From: Cellulophaga sp. HaHa_2_95
GTDB lineage: Bacteria > Bacteroidota > Bacteroidia > Flavobacteriales > Flavobacteriaceae
Assembly: GCF_019278565.1 (NCBI RefSeq)
Contig: NZ_CP058988.1
Span: 1,302,001-1,366,000, forward strand
Direction of reading: 5' to 3'
DNA length: 64,000 nt
In this document: piece after piece, positions 59,502 through 64,000 of the stretch
Position numbering within the stretch: the first letter of the stretch is position 1
Layout of the letters: every line of letters begins with the position of its first letter
Translations under genes and position numbers: made by a program
The notes under the pieces: generated by a model
Database searches by the model: none
Told to the model about the DNA's origin: nothing
What the model saw: only the letters and a program-made list of their open reading frames with translations

Positions 59502-60229
59502 TAGTTAAAGATAGAACCAATTTTCTGAGCAATGTTTCTTTTTGGCTGGTATACTCCTTCGATAGAAATATCTCCCATAAGTTCTATATCTGCCGAATCA
59601 AAAAGTATAGAAATTTCAATGGTATCTGTTTCACTTTTTACGATGGTATAACTCTGAGTATCATACCCTACATAGCTAAAGACAAGAACATCACCTTCAG
59701 ATAGGCGCCTGCTGAATTCAAAATTACCATCAAAATCGGTAGACACTCCTTCATTCGTTCCTTTTAGAACAACAGAGACGCCAGGTAATGGTAAATTTTC
59801 TTGATCTACCACAAGACCTTTTACCTTGTATTTGTTGCTTTGAGTTGTATTGGTAGTAGCTTCCGGATTTGAAACTAATTCTGTTTGTACACTAGTGCTT
59901 AATGCTTCATCTTGTGCGTTAACGCTAGATATGGCACATAATGATAATAATGAGAAGCTCATAGCGCCGATACTTTTAGTTAAAAAATTAAAAGGGGAAA
60001 CGTTTGAATTTGTCATTTGTAAATCATTTAATTGCGAGGTTTTAAATCGGCCGCAAGTGCTGTTTGTTGCAGTACATAAATAGTTTAATATTTCGCTTTT
60101 AGACATGGTTGTAAAATCGATTACTTCCTTTTCACAAGAGCCGCAAAAACCACCTTTATCGGTGGTACTAAAAGTACTAAATTTCTCTGAACATGGTTTC
60201 TTTACGGATACGCTAATTGAATTTTTCAT
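59501..60229 (-). CDS. Carboxypeptidase-regulatory-domain membrane protein with Cys-rich N-terminus
   Basis: 242 aa. The first ~65 residues hold CSEKFSTFSTTDKGGFCGSC with EKEVIDFTTMSKSEILNYL and a later CGRF, a Cys/His-rich cytoplasmic module seen in many Flavobacteria. One transmembrane helix follows (~85-106, SIGAMSFSLLSLCAISSVNA). A carboxypeptidase-D-like domain at ~132-215 then shows KGLVVDQENLPLPGVSVVLK, STDFDGNFEF and VLVFSYVGYDTQSY. The cytoplasmic Cys module could bind zinc. Stop and start overlap with the transglutaminase gene. Confidence 0.8.
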   Translation of the reverse strand: MKNSISVSVKKPCSEKFSTFSTTDKGGFCGSCEKEVIDFTTMSKSEILNYLCTATNSTCGRFKTSQLNDLQMTNSNVSPFNFLTKSIGAMSFSLLSLCAISSVNAQDEALSTSVQTELVSNPEATTNTTQSNKYKVKGLVVDQENLPLPGVSVVLKGTNEGVSTDFDGNFEFSRRLSEGDVLVFSYVGYDTQSYTIVKSETDTIEISILFDSADIELMGDISIEGVYQPKRNIAQKIGSIFN

Positions 60230-60316
60230 ATGTTTTGGTTTTAATTAGATACCTCTAAGGTATAGGAATACTAAAGCTTATAAAACCAACAATGAGGCTA
60301 CACAGCTACTGAATGC

Positions 60317-60343
60317 GTAAACTCACCTTTTTGGTGAGTTTAC
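60317..60343. terminator. Hairpin upstream of A2M stop (candidate terminator)
   Basis: GTAAACTCACC (60317-60327) pairs perfectly with GGTGAGTTTAC (60333-60343), loop TTTTT. On the plus strand a CTTTTTC follows; on the minus strand no long T-run follows, so termination of the A2M gene is possible but not certain. Confidence 0.55.
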
Positions 60344-60357
60344 CTTTTTCATTCTAA

Positions 60358-63300
60358 TTAGTTGGTATCAATTTTTACGCGTACGCCTTCGCTATGACTG
60401 CTAAATTCTGGTGCATACATACTTTGTATCGTTGTAATACCATTACTGAAATTTCCAGCATTGTTTACACGTAAATCATATTCAAAGACATACACTCCTT
60501 TTGGTAAAAAATCAAAAAAGAAATTAGTGCTAGCATCTTTGGTACTTTCATAGTACCCTAAACCATCTTGCCATTTGTATTGAGAAAATACATTGATGGG
60601 TTCAAAACCAGCGGCACGCATATCTTTCATATGAATAAATTCCATATCCCGGTCTGATCGTAATTCAATACGTACACGCACTAAATCGCCCACAGATAAT
60701 TTGGTGTTCGCTGTAATTTCAGAAATCTTCTCTCCCGTAGCTGTATTCTTTTTTAAGAACAACTTCTTTTTTAATTTCAATGGAGTTTCTGCTGAGGTAA
60801 TTTTATCGAGGTCTTCAAAATATTGCCAGTAAAGGGCACCCCAAGCAATTCCATCTCCTTTTTTGCTAATTTGAACTTCGGCCATTTTCGGTGTAATTTC
60901 AGACTTGTTCCATGAAGTTTTATAGTAGCCAGTACCCGCTTCTACTTTTACACCTTCTAATTTTTCCGGAGCTATTTTTTCGCCACCAACAAGTACTTCT
61001 ACGGTATTGGTTACTGCTAGCCAATCACTACCTTGTAATAGTAAAGCATATATAGCTTCTGTAGTAGCCTTTGTAGTTTTCCACTGGTTGGTCTGTTTAT
61101 TTTTTAGTAACCAGATTTTTAAATTATCTATAGTCGTTACATCATTCTGGATTTCAGAGAAAGCTTCAATCAGTAAGGCTTGAGTTTCAATTGGCGCCTG
61201 GTACCAATACCATGAATTGGTATTTTCTTTCCAATACATTCCTAATTCGTCACTAGAAATACTATTCTCTTCTAGGTGTCGTATTATTTTGGTGGCAATA
61301 GCTTTATCCTCCATTCGGTGCATAATTAATGCTAGCATTCCTTTACTATATAAATTTCTGTTCTTCCAATAGTTCTGAATTTGTCCCTTGTAATATGCGG
61401 TAACCTCATCAACTTTTTTAGAGGTTTTTATATCCTTAAAGAACGAACGCATGTAGAGGTATTGTACTTGAGAATGACTCAGATGATCTTTGTTAATGTC
61501 CTTAGTATGATTTTTCATATACTCATATTCAGCAACAAAGGCATTATCTAAATAAGAAATTGCTTTTTTTATCATGGCGCTTTTTTCTTTCCCCGTTTCA
61601 GAAGAAATGATAAGCTTATCTAAATGGCCAAGACCTGTAATGATATGTTGTGTGATGTATCTGTTTTCACGACCGCCAGCAAACCAAGACCAAGCACCAT
61701 TAGACATTTGGTTTTGTGCTAATTTGCTAAATGCGCTTTCTTGAGATGCTCTCATTTTATTTAGATCAAAAAGCAATGCAATGCGTTTCTTTTGCTCTGT
61801 TTCTGATTGCGCATCACGTAACCAAGGGGTTTCTTGAATTAAGAGCGATTTTAACTCTTCATTCTTTTCTAAATTACTAAGCAAAGCATCAGCGTTTGCC
61901 CATTGATTAAATACCTCCTGAATTTTAGGATTGCTATTAGCAATATGGCTCGCTAAAGTGTTTGCATAATAACGGGCAAATGTTTGTTCATTACATTCAT
62001 AGGGATATTCCATTAAGTACGGCAAAGCTTGCACCGCATACCACGCGGGGTTTGAGGTAATCTCTAAAGTAAGTTTATGATTACTCAGTGTTTTTGAGGT
62101 GTTGTTCTTTAATTTATCTAAGCTAAAAGTTTTTGTTTGGTTGCTTCTTACCCACATAGGTAAAGATTCTGTTACTAACATTCTATTAGAAAGTACAGGC
62201 CACATATTTTGTTCTCCATCACTGAAGTCTCCTGCTTTTGCTAGAATTTTATAAGACACCGCTTGCAATCCTTCAGGAACAGTTATGGTCCAAGATACTT
62301 GTGTGTTTCCCGTTGCGTCTACTGAAAATTCTTGCTGTGCATCTTTTGTAATATCTGTAGTAATATCAGCATTTGATATGGCATCGATTAAGATAATTTT
62401 GGCTTGCCCTGTTAGATTTTTCTCTGTTAGATTAGAAATTTTAGAACTCACAACGATTTGATCACCTTCCCGTAAAAATCGTGGCGCATTTGGCAGTACC
62501 ATTAATTCTTTCTGTGTAACCGTAGTGAATTGAGCTGCGGCCGTTTCTAGATTCTTAGTATGTGCAAGCAGTTGTAATTTCCATTGTGTTAATGCTTCTG
62601 GCGTGGTAAAACTAAAAGAGACATTTCCTTCTTTATCTGTTTGCAATTGTGGGAAGAAAAAGGCTGTTTCTTGTAAATTTTTACGAATTTGAACTTCCCC
62701 AAATTCGGAGTCAGGCTGTTCTACGCTTGGGCTACCAGGAACAGCATCGTTTTCTTTATTTTCTATTGGGGCAGCGTTTGATTCCATTGCCATTTCTGCA
62801 ACTCCAGCGCTATCTTCCATCTCACTCATGATTTCCATGGTCGGAGCAGATTTACTCATCATTTTTCGAGATAAATAAGCTCCAGAACGGTTATTGTATC
62901 CTAGGTTTAAATCAAACCATTTGAAGGTATCGTAATACTGAGAAACAGAAACGTAATTGGTATCAAATTGCCAGTAAGACCTAAAAGATTTGATTCCAAA
63001 ACTACGGTTAGCATTACTACGTTGGTAAGCATAATAACTATGCTTGTACAGTGGGTTAAAACCCCAAGAGTGTCCTCTAAAGGCATCTAAAGAGGCATCA
63101 TACATACTTGCTAAAAGTTCTGCGGCTACTTTATCTCCTTTAGGTCCTTTTATTTTAAACGACCACGTTTCATCTGTCCCAGGTTTTATCTTATCTCTAA
63201 ACGTTACGGTTTCAATTTGTAAATCGGTTATAGGATAAGGTACAGGAACTATAACATTTCCTGATGCATAAGAATTAAATGCCGCATAGGAATAATTGAT

Positions 63301-64000
63301 GGCAAAACCACCTAAATCTTTCGCATCAATTGGTATTGTAAATGATTTTTTATTTTCTGATAAATGAATAATTTTTGTGTCAACTATCTTATACTCTTTT
63401 TCAATGGTCAGCGTCACATACAAATCTTTGGCGGCAGTTTTTAAAGTGATTTTTGCCTTATCGCCAATTTCATAATTTGGTTTGTCTGTAGCAATACTAA
63501 AAATTTGTTGATCTGCTAAGCTTTTATCATCAGAGCTATAGACTGCAGTTTGTACTTTTTCTTCTACTAGTTGACCAAATTTATCGGTAGTGGCTAATTC
63601 TATACGGTACCTCCCAGATTGCCATTTTTTGAGGTTAGGCAAACTAACTTCGTTTGTTTTGCTCGTATTGAATTGAGTTTCCCACAGCAAGTCTGCATTT
63701 TCCCATGTATTGGAATCATACTCACTATCATAAGCATCATGTGGATATAATGACTTAAATTTTTCTTTTCCAAAATAATCATAGTCCGGCGCAGCCCATG
63801 GTCTAGGTCTTAATACGGCAGAAGGTGCTTGTAACTTGTATATTTTTAAGGTCCCTGAAGATGCAACCGTTTTGCCATTAAGATTAGTGGTATATAAGGC
63901 TAGCTTGTTTTCACTGGCATTTTTATCTAGTCTAGCAGCCACAGCAATAGTTGCGTTTAAAGCATGGTAGCCTACATTTACAGTGGTGGCGGTACTATGT
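60358..64000 (-). CDS. Alpha-2-macroglobulin family protein, partial
   Basis: The frame is open from the stop at 60358 to the window edge (>1213 codons), so the N-terminus is missing. A GTG at 63942 is internal, since the frame upstream encodes HSTATTVNVGYHALN. The bait/MG domains are seen in the first half (TGQAKIILIDAISN, FATARYY-like ARYYANTLASHIANS). The thioester motif CxEQ is intact in YPYECNEQTFARYY, Cys at ~residue 650 of the part starting at 63942. A macroglobulin-complement domain follows, and a C-terminal MG10-like domain (FDFLPKGVYVFEYDLRVNNA). It traps proteases in the periplasm by covalent binding. The frequent partner gene pbpC is not visible here. Confidence 0.92.
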   Translation of the reverse strand, partial: HSTATTVNVGYHALNATIAVAARLDKNASENKLALYTTNLNGKTVASSGTLKIYKLQAPSAVLRPRPWAAPDYDYFGKEKFKSLYPHDAYDSEYDSNTWENADLLWETQFNTSKTNEVSLPNLKKWQSGRYRIELATTDKFGQLVEEKVQTAVYSSDDKSLADQQIFSIATDKPNYEIGDKAKITLKTAAKDLYVTLTIEKEYKIVDTKIIHLSENKKSFTIPIDAKDLGGFAINYSYAAFNSYASGNVIVPVPYPITDLQIETVTFRDKIKPGTDETWSFKIKGPKGDKVAAELLASMYDASLDAFRGHSWGFNPLYKHSYYAYQRSNANRSFGIKSFRSYWQFDTNYVSVSQYYDTFKWFDLNLGYNNRSGAYLSRKMMSKSAPTMEIMSEMEDSAGVAEMAMESNAAPIENKENDAVPGSPSVEQPDSEFGEVQIRKNLQETAFFFPQLQTDKEGNVSFSFTTPEALTQWKLQLLAHTKNLETAAAQFTTVTQKELMVLPNAPRFLREGDQIVVSSKISNLTEKNLTGQAKIILIDAISNADITTDITKDAQQEFSVDATGNTQVSWTITVPEGLQAVSYKILAKAGDFSDGEQNMWPVLSNRMLVTESLPMWVRSNQTKTFSLDKLKNNTSKTLSNHKLTLEITSNPAWYAVQALPYLMEYPYECNEQTFARYYANTLASHIANSNPKIQEVFNQWANADALLSNLEKNEELKSLLIQETPWLRDAQSETEQKKRIALLFDLNKMRASQESAFSKLAQNQMSNGAWSWFAGGRENRYITQHIITGLGHLDKLIISSETGKEKSAMIKKAISYLDNAFVAEYEYMKNHTKDINKDHLSHSQVQYLYMRSFFKDIKTSKKVDEVTAYYKGQIQNYWKNRNLYSKGMLALIMHRMEDKAIATKIIRHLEENSISSDELGMYWKENTNSWYWYQAPIETQALLIEAFSEIQNDVTTIDNLKIWLLKNKQTNQWKTTKATTEAIYALLLQGSDWLAVTNTVEVLVGGEKIAPEKLEGVKVEAGTGYYKTSWNKSEITPKMAEVQISKKGDGIAWGALYWQYFEDLDKITSAETPLKLKKKLFLKKNTATGEKISEITANTKLSVGDLVRVRIELRSDRDMEFIHMKDMRAAGFEPINVFSQYKWQDGLGYYESTKDASTNFFFDFLPKGVYVFEYDLRVNNAGNFSNGITTIQSMYAPEFSSHSEGVRVKIDTN

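Noticed and set aside
63940..63942. GTG as start of the alpha-2-macroglobulin
   Set aside because: The frame continues open upstream to the window edge with coding-like sequence, so the GTG is internal.

Overview
The window is 64 kb of AT-rich chromosome from a marine-type member of the Flavobacteriaceae (Bacteroidota), in the general range of Cellulophaga, Maribacter or Zobellia. The supporting evidence is a SusC/SusD pair, many SPII lipoproteins with few charged residues before the Cys, TAnnTTTG-type -7 promoter elements, lack of strong Shine-Dalgarno sequences, a fused HPRT-adenylate kinase gene, carboxypeptidase-like regulatory domains and a LytS/LytTR signalling cassette. Genus assignment is inference. 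No rRNA, tRNA or CRISPR array was seen.

Layout. (1) 1-3.5 kb: a partial S41 protease lipoprotein, a membrane-anchored AraC regulator and a polysaccharide-lyase-like lipoprotein. (2) 3.5-24 kb: an accessory block of mostly minus-strand single genes (amidohydrolase, SUKH-like, SH3, PIN-domain, J-domain, LemA/DUF3137, peroxiredoxin, Dps, TraB-like, TPR, DUF3592, FN3, esterases, ankyrin). Several are separated by long imperfect palindromes with GCYAAC/GTTRGC-like ends, and by decayed pieces of an internally deleted IS110-type element. The arrangement recalls an integron cassette array, but no integrase is present. (3) 24-34 kb: topoisomerase III, a bestrophin-like channel, a zinc-ribbon membrane protein cluster, a zincin and an M3 peptidase. 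(4) 34-43 kb: core genes purE/purK, the hpt-adk fusion, obg and an S9 peptidase. (5) 42.9-50 kb: five almost identical 609-bp tandem units, each with promoter, secreted ankyrin-repeat gene and terminator, followed by small genes and a LytS-like pseudokinase, a LytS-like kinase and a LytTR response regulator. (6) 50-58.5 kb: a DinB-like protein, and a TetR gene divergent from a phosphodiesterase-SusC-SusD operon. (7) 58.5-64 kb: a transglutaminase-like protein, a carboxypeptidase-regulatory-domain protein and an alpha-2-macroglobulin running off the end.

The strongest new signal is regulatory. Seven copies of a two-half-site direct repeat (CCGTT core, half-sites exactly 21 bp apart) precede the five ankyrin units and two further small-gene transcripts. 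In every copy a TAnnTTTA element lies exactly 42 nt after the start of the second half-site. This matches the known geometry of LytTR-domain binding sites, and a LytTR regulator is encoded 3 kb downstream, so the ankyrin array and the adjacent small proteins look like the local regulon of this two-kinase/LytTR system. The second strongest signal is the cassette-like block with its palindromes and IS110 derivatives.
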